NCBI GenBank assembly: GCA_937997955.1
Contig: CALLDR010000046.1
Coordinates: forward strand, 1 to 10,103
Direction: 5' to 3'
Length of the DNA: 10,103 nt
From: an uncultured Emergencia sp.
Lineage (GTDB): Bacteria > Bacillota > Clostridia > Peptostreptococcales > Anaerovoracaceae
Positions 1 through 5,688 of this stretch are shown here, piece by piece. Below the pieces are notes generated by a model, which saw only the letters and a program-made list of their open reading frames with translations, had not been told where the DNA came from and searched no databases. The position numbers and the translations under genes are program-made. The first letter of the stretch is position 1. Each line of letters opens with the position of its first letter.

Positions 1-178
1 TTACCTGGGTATCCGGTCCGTAATTGGTGCCTTCCAGCGCGTTATAAAGCTCGATGGCATTCTCCGGCTTGGAGAACAAAGCGCGGAAGAGAGAGTCCTG
101 ATATTTGGGGTTAGCCTTCCGCTGCCCTTGTTTTTTCGCTTGTTTTTTCTGCTTGGATTTGAGTTTCTTTTGTGCCAT
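1..178 (-). CDS. Rpn-family / PD-(D/E)XK nuclease transposase, N-terminal fragment
   Basis: The first 59 codons of a gene that continues beyond the left edge. The start is ATG at 178-176, preceded by GGAGG at 190-186 with good spacing. The first ~22 residues are strongly basic (Lys/Gln rich). They are followed by NPKYQDSLFRALFS and a stretch around ELYNALEGTNY (residues 43-53), the typical opening of the Rpn/YhgA-like or 'PD-(D/E)XK nuclease family transposase' proteins common in multiple copies in Clostridia. Family members are recombination-promoting endonucleases; the catalytic acidic and Lys residues lie mostly outside the window, so activity cannot be judged. A different, longer reading frame over 1-306 covers the same bases but has no ribosome binding site and no family resemblance. 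A hairpin with a T-run sits directly upstream of the ribosome binding site and may control expression. The family call is from recognition of the N-terminus only. Confidence 0.72.
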   Translation of the reverse strand, partial: MAQKKLKSKQKKQAKKQGQRKANPKYQDSLFRALFSKPENAIELYNALEGTNYGPDTQV

Positions 179-193
179 ATGTAAACCTCCTTC

Positions 194-229
194 AAAAAAT
201 AAAAAAGAACGACCGCAAATGTCGTTCTT
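194..229 (-). terminator. Rho-independent terminator-like hairpin abutting the Rpn ribosome binding site
   Basis: On the minus strand a perfect 9-bp stem (AAGAACGAC pairing with GTCGTTCTT, 7-base loop, positions 205-229) is followed by T6-A-T6 (206-194, including the last two stem bases). It lies about 140 bases past the flavodiiron gene stop and three bases before the GGAGG of the Rpn gene. It could end the upstream operon, or act as a barrier within the Rpn leader. On the plus strand no T-run follows, so it is one-directional. Confidence 0.7.
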
Positions 230-309
230 GGCGAAATATTATAAATAAAAAGCGAGCGGGCAATATACGCATATTCAGCGTCAAAGCCCATCTCGCCTTT
301 TACCATATC

Positions 310-318
310 ATTATATCA
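310..318 (-). promoter_or_regulatory. Candidate extended -10 promoter for the Rpn gene
   Basis: The minus strand reads TGATATAAT, a perfect extended -10 (TGnTATAAT). No convincing -35 lies 16-18 bases upstream. Transcription would begin near 303, giving a leader of about 125 bases that contains the hairpin at 194-229. A second TATAAT at 243-238 on the same strand would instead start near 231, putting that hairpin at the very 5' end of the RNA. Confidence 0.45.
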
Positions 319-372
319 CAGATTCCCGGATAAGTGCCACTGTTTTTTACAGCAGCAGCTCTGGATCCGCTT

Positions 373-1569
373 TTATTTCATGCTTTCAACGATGGTGTCC
401 GCCAGCTCCTCCAGCTCCTGATAGGTAGCGTCGTTGAGAGAGGACAGAATGGTCATCTGCTCACCCAGAATGGTGAACTCCTTCAGCTTGTCGAGTTCCT
501 CCACCATGGTCGGGCCTGCCTGCGGCGCCCATGTGCCGCTGCCGACTACGCCCACCATTCTCTTCTGCAGGTTCAGCGCGGCCATGTCGTCGATAAACGC
601 CTGCATAACCGGGAACACCTTCAGGTTGTAGGTGACGGACAGCAGAGCCATATGGCTGTACTTGAACGCGTCCGCGATCAGATAGGACACGTGAGTGCAG
701 GATACGTCGTACATGGAAATGTTGGTTACGCCCTTCTCGCACAGCATGCCGGCCAGAATGTTGGCAGCGCTTTCCGTGTTGCCGTACATGGAAGCGTAAG
801 CGATCAGCACGCCCTTTTCCTCCGGCTCATAGCGGGACCATTTGTCGTACTTCTCAATAAACCAGCCGATGTTTTCTCTCCAGACCGGTCCGTGCAGCGG
901 GCAGATATATTTGATGTCCAGGCCGCCGGCTTTTTTCAGCAGCTTCTGCACCTGCGGACCGTACTTTCCTACGATGTTGGTGTAATATCTTCTGGCGTCG
1001 TCCAGCCAATCCCGCTCAAAGTTGACCTCGTCAGCAAAGAGTCTGCCGTCCAGGGAGCCAAAAGAGCCGAAGGCATCTGCAGAGAACAGCACGCCGTTTG
1101 TCGTATCAAAGGTGACCATGGCTTCCGGCCAGTGTACCATCGGCGCCATGACAAAGGTGACTTCATGCTTACCAAAGGACATGGTGTCGCCTTCCTTTAC
1201 TTCCGTAACATCTTTTACAGGGAAGCCGAACTGATTCATCATCATGACGGCCTTTGATGTGGTGATCACCTTCACATCAGGATAGCGCATCAGGATCTCT
1301 TCGATGGACGCGCCGTGGTCTGGCTCCATGTGATTGATGACCAGATAATCCAGCTGTCTTCCGTCCAGCACGTATTCGATGTTCTCCAGGAACTGTCTGC
1401 ACACGGACCAGTCAGCTGTATCAAACAGGACGGTCTTCTCATCCAGCAGCACGTAGGAGTTGTAGGAAGTTCCCCTTGGAATCGGATGGATGTTCTCAAA
1501 GAGCGCCAAACGCTTATCGTTGGCTCCGACCCAGTATAAATCTTCTGTTACTTTTCTCACACAATGCAT
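373..1569 (-). CDS. fprA: Flavodiiron protein (A-type flavoprotein, FprA-like)
   Basis: A cytoplasmic 398-residue flavodiiron protein, the normal family length. These enzymes reduce O2 to water (some NO to N2O) using electrons from rubredoxin. Residues 1-250 form the metallo-beta-lactamase-like diiron domain with all seven ligands visible: H80, E82, D84 and H85 (HMEPDH), H146 (MVHWPEA), D165 (SADAFGS) and H226 (PLHGP). Residues 253-398 form a flavodoxin-like domain with the FMN phosphate loop YASMYGNTES. The start chosen is ATG 1569-1567, with AAGGAGG inside the last codons of the upstream gene; a 12-residue upstream extension in the same frame overlaps that gene and has no ribosome site. Only four bases separate the two genes, so they are translationally coupled. 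The neighbour ends in a rubredoxin domain, the standard donor for this family, which makes it the likely redox partner. O2 versus NO preference cannot be read from the sequence. Confidence 0.95.
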   Translation of the reverse strand: MHCVRKVTEDLYWVGANDKRLALFENIHPIPRGTSYNSYVLLDEKTVLFDTADWSVCRQFLENIEYVLDGRQLDYLVINHMEPDHGASIEEILMRYPDVKVITTSKAVMMMNQFGFPVKDVTEVKEGDTMSFGKHEVTFVMAPMVHWPEAMVTFDTTNGVLFSADAFGSFGSLDGRLFADEVNFERDWLDDARRYYTNIVGKYGPQVQKLLKKAGGLDIKYICPLHGPVWRENIGWFIEKYDKWSRYEPEEKGVLIAYASMYGNTESAANILAGMLCEKGVTNISMYDVSCTHVSYLIADAFKYSHMALLSVTYNLKVFPVMQAFIDDMAALNLQKRMVGVVGSGTWAPQAGPTMVEELDKLKEFTILGEQMTILSSLNDATYQELEELADTIVESMK

Positions 1570-1573
1570 ATGA

Positions 1574-3496
1574 CTATTCCTCCTTATCCTTTTCAACCAT
1601 GACAAAACCTTCTTTCGATTCTCCGCAAAGCGGGCATACCCACTCTTCAGGCAGCGCCTCGAAGACAGTTCCAGGGCTTACGCCGTTTTCCGGATCGCCT
1701 ACTGCCGGATCATATTCATAGCCGCATCCGTCACAGACATAAGTGGTCCATGGGGAAGCTGCCTTCTTGACCGTCGGCTTCTTCATCTTCACCTTTGGAG
1801 GCGCCGGTTTCTTCGGCTCGCCGTTATCCAAAGCAGCTGTCAGAAGCGGCAGAATTTCATTGACGTCGCCTACGATGCCGTAGTCCGCGTTCTTAAAGAT
1901 CGGCGCATTTTTATTTGTATTGATCGCGACGATGGTCGTTGCTTCCTTGATGCCCTTCAGATGCTGGCCCGCGCCGGAAATGCCGCAGGCGATATACAGA
2001 TTGCCCGTGAATTTCTGACCGCTCATGCCCACATATCTGTCAAGAGGCACGTATTTCAAAGTTTCGGCAACTGGTCTCGAGGAGCCGATAGCGGCGCCTG
2101 CCTGATAAGCAAGATCCTCGATCAGCTTCATATTTTCCTTGCTGCCGATGCCCTTGCCCGCGCTGACCACTCTGTCCGCCAGGGTGATCGGCGTCATCGG
2201 GTCGATGCCGACAGTAAAGTCGAATCCGTCGGATTTCAGAGCCTCGACCAGGGAATCTACCTTCTCCTGAGCCGTTCCCTTGGCAAAGATCATCTTCTTT
2301 CTGTGACCGGTGATCGGGCCCTTCGCCTGTGCTGCAGGAGCATTGGTCTTCGGCGCTTTTCCGATGATATGGGACGCGATAACCACCCTCTGGATCTCGT
2401 TGGTTCCCTCGTAGATGGTGCAGATCTTCGCGTCTCTGTACGCCCGCTCTACCTCCATGCCTTTCAGATATCCGGTGCCGCCAAAGATCTGCAGAGCGTC
2501 GTTGACCACTTCCAGACAGATGTCGGACGCGTACTGCTTCGCCATGGCGGATTCCATACCGTAAGGCTCATGGGCTTCCTTCAGTTCAGCCGCGCTGTAG
2601 ACCAAAAATCTGGCGCAGCGGATCTTGGTGGCCATGTCGGCGATCTTAAAGGAGTTGACCTGCTGGTGGGCGATCGGTATACCGAACTGTACTCTTTCCT
2701 TGGCATATTCAACCGCGTGCTCAAAAGCGCCCTGGGCGATACCCAGCGCCTGTGAGGCGATTCCGATTCTGCCGCCGTCCAGCGTTGACATCGCAATCTT
2801 GAAGCCTTCTCCCTCTTTGCCCAGAAGATTTTCCTTCGGAACCTTGACGTCGTTGAAAATCAACTCAGCCGTGGAAGACGACCTAATACCCATTTTATCA
2901 TAATGGTCGCCAAAGTCAAATCCTTCCCAGCCTTTTTCTACAATAAATGCACTGATGCCCCGGGTTCCGATGCCCGGCGTCGTCACTGCAAAGACTACAT
3001 ATGTATCAGCGATCGGCGCGTTGGTGATGAAAATCTTGCCGCCGTTGAGGAGGTAATGGTCGCCTTCCAGCACCGCCGTGGTCTCTGTGCCGCCGGCGTC
3101 GCTGCCCGCGTTAGGCTCAGTCAGACCAAAAGCGCCCAGCTTTTCACCCTTTGCCAGCGGAACCAGGTACTTCTGCTTCTGCTCTTCTGTTCCGAAAGCA
3201 AAGATCGGGTAGGAGCCCAAAGATACGTGGGCGGACAGAATAACGCCTGCCCCGCCGTCCACTCTGGCCAGCTCCTCTACGGCGATAGCATAGCTGAGGG
3301 CGTCCAGCCCCGCTCCGCCGTATTCAGTTGGGTACGGAATCCCCATTAATCCCATCTCCGACAATTTTTTCACCATATCGTGTGGAAACTCGTTGTTCTG
3401 ATCCAGCATGAAAGCGATCGGCTTCACTTCTTCTTCCGCGAAAGCTCTGATCTTCGCTCTCAAGTCCTCGTGTTCCTGCGTTGTCTTATATAACAT
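1574..3496 (-). CDS. Acyl-CoA dehydrogenase - ETF-alpha FAD domain - rubredoxin fusion
   Basis: A 640-residue, three-domain cytoplasmic redox protein. Residues 1-380 form a complete short-chain-type acyl-CoA dehydrogenase: FAD/substrate motif FGLTEPNAGSDAGG (123-136), C-terminal motif QIFGGTGYLKG (336-346), and catalytic base E363 in IYEGTNEIQR. After a linker (381-~425), residues ~440-558 match the C-terminal FAD-binding domain of EtfA: SAGKGIGS, GAAIGSSRPVAE, LYIACGISGAGQHLKG, TIVAIN and APIFKNADYGIVGD. The N-terminal EtfA domain and any EtfB are absent. A Pro/Lys-rich tether (560-582) leads to a rubredoxin with iron ligands C588, C591, C621 and C624 (CDGCGYEYDP ... CPLCG). Start ATG 3496-3494 follows AAAGGAGG. 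It is first in an operon with the flavodiiron gene. Inferred role: acyl-CoA oxidation with electrons passed internally FAD to FAD to iron, then to the flavodiiron protein. The substrate is unknown; short-chain acyl-CoA is the best guess. Confidence 0.95.
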   Translation of the reverse strand: MLYKTTQEHEDLRAKIRAFAEEEVKPIAFMLDQNNEFPHDMVKKLSEMGLMGIPYPTEYGGAGLDALSYAIAVEELARVDGGAGVILSAHVSLGSYPIFAFGTEEQKQKYLVPLAKGEKLGAFGLTEPNAGSDAGGTETTAVLEGDHYLLNGGKIFITNAPIADTYVVFAVTTPGIGTRGISAFIVEKGWEGFDFGDHYDKMGIRSSSTAELIFNDVKVPKENLLGKEGEGFKIAMSTLDGGRIGIASQALGIAQGAFEHAVEYAKERVQFGIPIAHQQVNSFKIADMATKIRCARFLVYSAAELKEAHEPYGMESAMAKQYASDICLEVVNDALQIFGGTGYLKGMEVERAYRDAKICTIYEGTNEIQRVVIASHIIGKAPKTNAPAAQAKGPITGHRKKMIFAKGTAQEKVDSLVEALKSDGFDFTVGIDPMTPITLADRVVSAGKGIGSKENMKLIEDLAYQAGAAIGSSRPVAETLKYVPLDRYVGMSGQKFTGNLYIACGISGAGQHLKGIKEATTIVAINTNKNAPIFKNADYGIVGDVNEILPLLTAALDNGEPKKPAPPKVKMKKPTVKKAASPWTTYVCDGCGYEYDPAVGDPENGVSPGTVFEALPEEWVCPLCGESKEGFVMVEKDKEE

Positions 3497-3536
3497 CGTT
3501 TACCTCCTTTGAGTAGACTTTGATTCTATTATCTAT

Positions 3537-3542
3537 ATTATA
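3537..3542 (-). promoter_or_regulatory. -10 element of the dehydrogenase/flavodiiron operon promoter
   Basis: The minus strand carries a perfect TATAAT at 3542-3537, giving a predicted start at 3530 (an A) and a 34-base leader to the ATG. The -35 position with a 17-base spacer (3565-3560) reads CAACTA, a poor match. A strong -10 with a poor -35 suggests a promoter that needs an activator, which fits the palindrome at 3563-3580. Confidence 0.6.
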
Positions 3543-3560
3543 CTTGCCAAAGGCGCAAGT
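3542..3560. repeat. Inverted repeat ACTTGC-N7-GCAAGT in the divergent promoter
   Basis: A perfect 6-bp inverted repeat with a 7-base spacer, centred at 3551 and lying between the -10 and -35 positions of the dehydrogenase promoter. It may be a second, possibly repressing, protein site, or chance. Its half-site resembles the GCA/TGC core of the neighbouring palindrome, but its geometry differs. Confidence 0.35.
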
Positions 3561-3562
3561 AG

Positions 3563-3580
3563 TTGTGGCAAATGCAACAA
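3563..3580. promoter_or_regulatory. Probable Crp/Fnr-type operator, TTGTnGCAnnTGCnACAA
   Basis: An 18-bp palindrome, TTGTGGCAAATGCAACAA, with seven of nine positions paired in each half. Its size and TTGT/ACAA ends fit Crp/Fnr-family operators. The centre (3571.5) is exactly -41.5 from the predicted start (3530) of the dehydrogenase/flavodiiron operon, the class II activation position known for CRP and FNR. It also covers the -35 region of the divergent regulator gene, so bound protein should repress its own synthesis. Binding by the adjacent regulator is inferred. Confidence 0.65.
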
Positions 3581-3588
3581 ATCTGTGT

Positions 3589-3594
3589 TAAAAT
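3589..3594 (+). promoter_or_regulatory. Candidate -10 element of the Crp/Fnr regulator gene
   Basis: TAAAAT at 3589-3594 with a weak -35 (TGGCAA, 3566-3571, 17-base spacer) that falls inside the palindrome at 3563-3580. The predicted start is near 3601, leaving a leader of about 25 bases with GAGAGG at 3615-3620. Confidence 0.45.
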
Positions 3595-3625
3595 TAAGAA
3601 AATAAAAAATAATAGAGAGGCGCTT

Positions 3626-4273
3626 ATGAAGAAACGTTATTTCACCGACAACATATCCCGGGACGCTCTGGAGAAGATGATCCTCTGCTTCGAGCCGAGC
3701 CGCAGGCTCTACCAGCCCGGAGAAACTATTCTGGCCTATTCCGACGGGCTGGCCCACGTAGGGATTCTCCTTTCCGGCGCCGCCAAGCTCTCCTACATCG
3801 CGGAGAACGGCGATTCCAGCCTGCTGGAAAACTACCGGGAAGGCGATCTCTTCGGCGAGCCTTTTTCACTTCCGCTGGAAAACTACGAGTACATCGTCAC
3901 CGCGGAAAGCCGCTGCCACGTGGTTTTCATCCAGTTTCAGCATCTGATCACGCCCTGCGAAAAGGCCTGTCAGCATCACTCCCAGCTGATCAGCAATCTC
4001 TTTGTCATGACCGCGCAGAAATCCCAGGAGCTTTCCCTTCACATCAACATACTGAGCCAGCCGACGACCCGGAAAAAGCTGATGACCTATCTCCGCTACA
4101 TCCAGACCTCCTGCGACGCCAAGGACGAAGAATTTTTCGAGATTCCCTGCACCCTGGGCGACCTGGCGGAATATCTGGCCGTAGACCGGTCCGCCATGAT
4201 GCGGGAGATCCGCAATCTAAAAAAAGACGGCCTCATCGATTCTGAGCGCCGCCGTTTCCTGCTGCGGAAATAG
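3626..4273 (+). CDS. Crp/Fnr-family transcriptional regulator
   Basis: A 215-residue DNA-binding regulator of normal family length. Residues ~15-110 form the cyclic-nucleotide-binding-like beta-roll (PGETILAYSDGLAHVGILLSG, then EGDLFGEPF). Residues ~112-145 form the long dimerisation helix. Residues ~146-215 form the winged helix-turn-helix, with TLGDLAEYLAVDRSAMMREIRNL and a recognition helix from about residue 187. The start chosen is ATG 3626 with GAGAGG five bases upstream; an in-frame ATG at 3563 lies inside the palindrome and upstream of the -10, so it is rejected. The cAMP-contacting Arg-Ser pair of true CRP is not seen. Six cysteines are present (21, 97, 111, 115, 163, 175), not in the classical FNR pattern, so the signal is unknown. 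Divergent placement next to an oxygen-reducing operon suggests it senses oxygen, nitrosative or redox state, or an acyl-CoA-related signal. Confidence 0.9.
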   Translation: MKKRYFTDNISRDALEKMILCFEPSRRLYQPGETILAYSDGLAHVGILLSGAAKLSYIAENGDSSLLENYREGDLFGEPFSLPLENYEYIVTAESRCHVVFIQFQHLITPCEKACQHHSQLISNLFVMTAQKSQELSLHINILSQPTTRKKLMTYLRYIQTSCDAKDEEFFEIPCTLGDLAEYLAVDRSAMMREIRNLKKDGLIDSERRRFLLRK

Positions 4274-4274
4274 C

Positions 4275-4286
4275 TTCCGGCCGGAA
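4275..4286. repeat. 12-bp perfect palindrome between convergent genes
   Basis: TTCCGGCCGGAA lies two bases after the regulator stop and nine bases before the end of the convergent lipoprotein gene. It could form a short hairpin (4-bp stem) followed by a brief A-run. As a terminator it is weak in both directions. Confidence 0.3.
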
Positions 4287-4295
4287 AAGCCGCTT

Positions 4296-4811
4296 CTAAT
4301 TCCAGCGTTGTATTTCCAGGGTCAGTCCGCCGGGCCGTCCCTGTTCCATTTCCGAAGGATAGAGGCCCACGCGAAACTTTTTGTCCCCGTCATGATAGTA
4401 CCAGATGTAGTAATTCAGCGGTTCCTGCCGCCGCTCCGCCTCCCAGGGGCCGTCGTAGTGGTATCCGCTGCTGCTCTGCGGCCTGTCGTCCCCGGTCTCC
4501 GCGCAGACGTCCCATACGGCCTGGGCGTAGCTGTCCACCAGGTTCTGCGTGATCTCTTCGTCCAGATCAAAGGAGATCCGCCAGATCTTTTCCTCATCAT
4601 CATAGACAAGCTGTTCTCTGGCCGTGCCATAGGGTTTCCCCAGATTTTCAAGGCCACATTCCCGCGCCACAGTCTCCGTCCACGGCGCCTGAGACGCTTC
4701 CATCAGCGCCCGAAGCCCGTCGTCTCTGTATTTTTCTCCCGGTCCGCAGCCAGTCATCAGGATCAGCGTCAGCGCCAGAGCGGCGGCCAGGACAAAAGCT
4801 TTTTTCCTCAT
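4296..4811 (-). CDS. Small predicted lipoprotein of unknown function
   Basis: A 171-residue exported protein, function not recognised. It starts at ATG 4811-4809 after a GGGAGGG site; an in-frame upstream extension to 4955 lacks any ribosome site and would bury the signal peptide. The N-terminus MRKKAFVL, a hydrophobic stretch (6-19) and LMTGC with C22 form a type II signal peptide, so the protein should be anchored on the outer face of the membrane. The mature part is acidic and rich in Trp and Tyr (for example YYIWYYHDGD, 134-143) and ends in a likely beta strand (LTLEIQRW). A weak resemblance to small 'hypothetical lipoprotein' families of Clostridia gives no function. It is the last minus-strand gene after the cobamide genes, 189 bases beyond the phosphatase, with no clear promoter in between; it may be co-transcribed or unrelated. 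Confidence 0.75.
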   Translation of the reverse strand: MRKKAFVLAAALALTLILMTGCGPGEKYRDDGLRALMEASQAPWTETVARECGLENLGKPYGTAREQLVYDDEEKIWRISFDLDEEITQNLVDSYAQAVWDVCAETGDDRPQSSSGYHYDGPWEAERRQEPLNYYIWYYHDGDKKFRVGLYPSEMEQGRPGGLTLEIQRWN

Positions 4812-4966
4812 CACATTCCCTCCCACGACTATCCTATTCGCAGAAGAGACAGATATGCCAGCACAATGGCCGGCGAAAGAGGCACGGGCGGCGGTCAGGT
4901 CCCAATCAGACCGCCAGACCGCAGTCAGCGAAGTTTTGAAAAGGCGAAAAGGCACGCTGCCGCACA

Positions 4967-4999
4967 GCCGATGCCGGTTCTTAACGCAACGGCATGGGC
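4967..4999. other. Stem-loop just downstream of the histidine phosphatase gene
   Basis: GCCGATGCCG (4967-4976) pairs with CGGCATGGGC (4990-4999) at nine of ten positions around a 13-base loop, directly after the phosphatase stop. No T-run follows on the minus strand, so it may stabilise the 3' end of the cobamide transcript or slow polymerase rather than act as a standard terminator. The rest of the 4812-5000 gap shows no RNA gene or clear promoter. Confidence 0.35.
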
Positions 5000-5000
5000 C

Positions 5001-5672
5001 TTATTCGGTCTTAGTTTCTTCGTTCTTAGCTTCTTCTTCCTTCGCTTCCGTGATCTTCTCGTATCCAGCCGCGTCTCCGTTCTCAAAGATGACCACGTAT
5101 CCAAAGCCCGGCGACGGCATCCAGTCCCACATGCTGCCCTTTTCTTCCGGGAACAGCTGCTGCATGACAGCGGAGATCACGCCGCCATGACAGACCACGG
5201 CAGAGACCGACGGTTTTCCATTGTGCCGGTGGGAAAGCTCCCGCAGGCGGTGATAGGCGATCAGCTCCGCCAGACCCTCTTTGATCCTGTCGGCAAACTG
5301 GTTCTTGGACTCCCCGCCGGGCAGGGCCACATCCCCGGTCTCGTCCCAGGCCCACTTCTCGAAGCCCGGATATTGGGACAGCTCCTCGTAGGTGCAGCAC
5401 TCGTACTCGCCAAACTCCATCTCTCGCAGGTTCCGGATCACCCGGTGCTCCCGCTGCCCGAACAGAATCTCGCAGGTCTCCTCTGTGCGCACCAGCCCCG
5501 TAGTGTACAGGTCCGCGTCCTCCGGCAGCCGGGGATAAACGCCCTTTTCCGCCAAGGCCCGCAAAGTCTGCTTTCCGCCTTCGGTCAAGGGCAGGTCCGC
5601 CCCGCCGTAATACCAGCGCTTTTCATTTCCTTCTGTAATACCGTGTCTGATCAAATAGATTTTTGATACCAT
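5001..5672 (-). CDS. cobC: Histidine phosphatase, CobC-like (alpha-ribazole-phosphate phosphatase candidate)
   Basis: A 223-residue phosphoglycerate-mutase-superfamily phosphatase. The phosphate pocket is complete: R9-H10-G11 (LIRHGITEGN, H10 being the residue that is phosphorylated), R62 (LVRTEETCEI), E84 (LREMEFGEYE, acid/base) and H162 (VVCHGGV). Start ATG 5672-5670 follows AAGGTGAGGGA, 16 bases after the upstream gene. Position at the end of a cobT-cobU-cobS cluster suggests CobC: removal of the 5'-phosphate from alpha-ribazole phosphate or from adenosylcobalamin 5'-phosphate, the closing step of the pathway. The sequence alone cannot separate CobC from other small-molecule phosphatases of this family. 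The last ~17 residues (KITEAKEEEAKNEETKTE region) are a highly charged, probably disordered tail, unusual for the family and lacking any catalytic residue. Confidence 0.75.
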   Translation of the reverse strand: MVSKIYLIRHGITEGNEKRWYYGGADLPLTEGGKQTLRALAEKGVYPRLPEDADLYTTGLVRTEETCEILFGQREHRVIRNLREMEFGEYECCTYEELSQYPGFEKWAWDETGDVALPGGESKNQFADRIKEGLAELIAYHRLRELSHRHNGKPSVSAVVCHGGVISAVMQQLFPEEKGSMWDWMPSPGFGYVVIFENGDAAGYEKITEAKEEEAKNEETKTE

Positions 5673-5688
5673 TCCCTCACCTTGACTC

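Noticed and set aside
172..181. GTGCCATATG shared with the 35-bp repeat unit at 9731-9740
   Set aside because: Ten matching bases at one other place, including a start codon context, are likely chance; the flanks do not match.
1..306. Open minus-strand frame of 101 codons starting at 306
   Set aside because: It has no ribosome binding site at its ATG, and its second half reads the Rpn gene out of frame. The frame starting at 178 has a proper GGAGG and family-like sequence.
322..341. TGGCAC on the minus strand as a sigma-54 -24 element
   Set aside because: The expected GC-containing -12 element at the right distance is absent, and no sigma-54 activator is nearby.
326..370. Imperfect CGGAT/ATCCG stem as terminator of the flavodiiron gene
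   Set aside because: The inner pairing is short and unequally spaced, and no T-run follows on the minus strand. The hairpin at 194-229 is the better terminator.
334..1257. Open plus-strand frame of 307 codons antisense to the flavodiiron gene
   Set aside because: It is a shadow of a gene with intact active-site motifs; it has no recognisable domain and no supporting start signals.
1961..2755. Open plus-strand frame of 264 codons antisense to the dehydrogenase fusion
   Set aside because: It lies wholly opposite a well-conserved enzyme, and its composition is that of a complement frame.
1574..3496. Electron bifurcation by the dehydrogenase fusion, as in Bcd-EtfAB
   Set aside because: No EtfB domain or gene is present, so the site for the bifurcating flavin is missing in this window.
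4308..5666. Open plus-strand frame of 452 codons
   Set aside because: It spans the lipoprotein, a non-coding gap and the phosphatase, all on the opposite strand with clear motifs. Its length reflects GC-rich codons, and no domain is visible.
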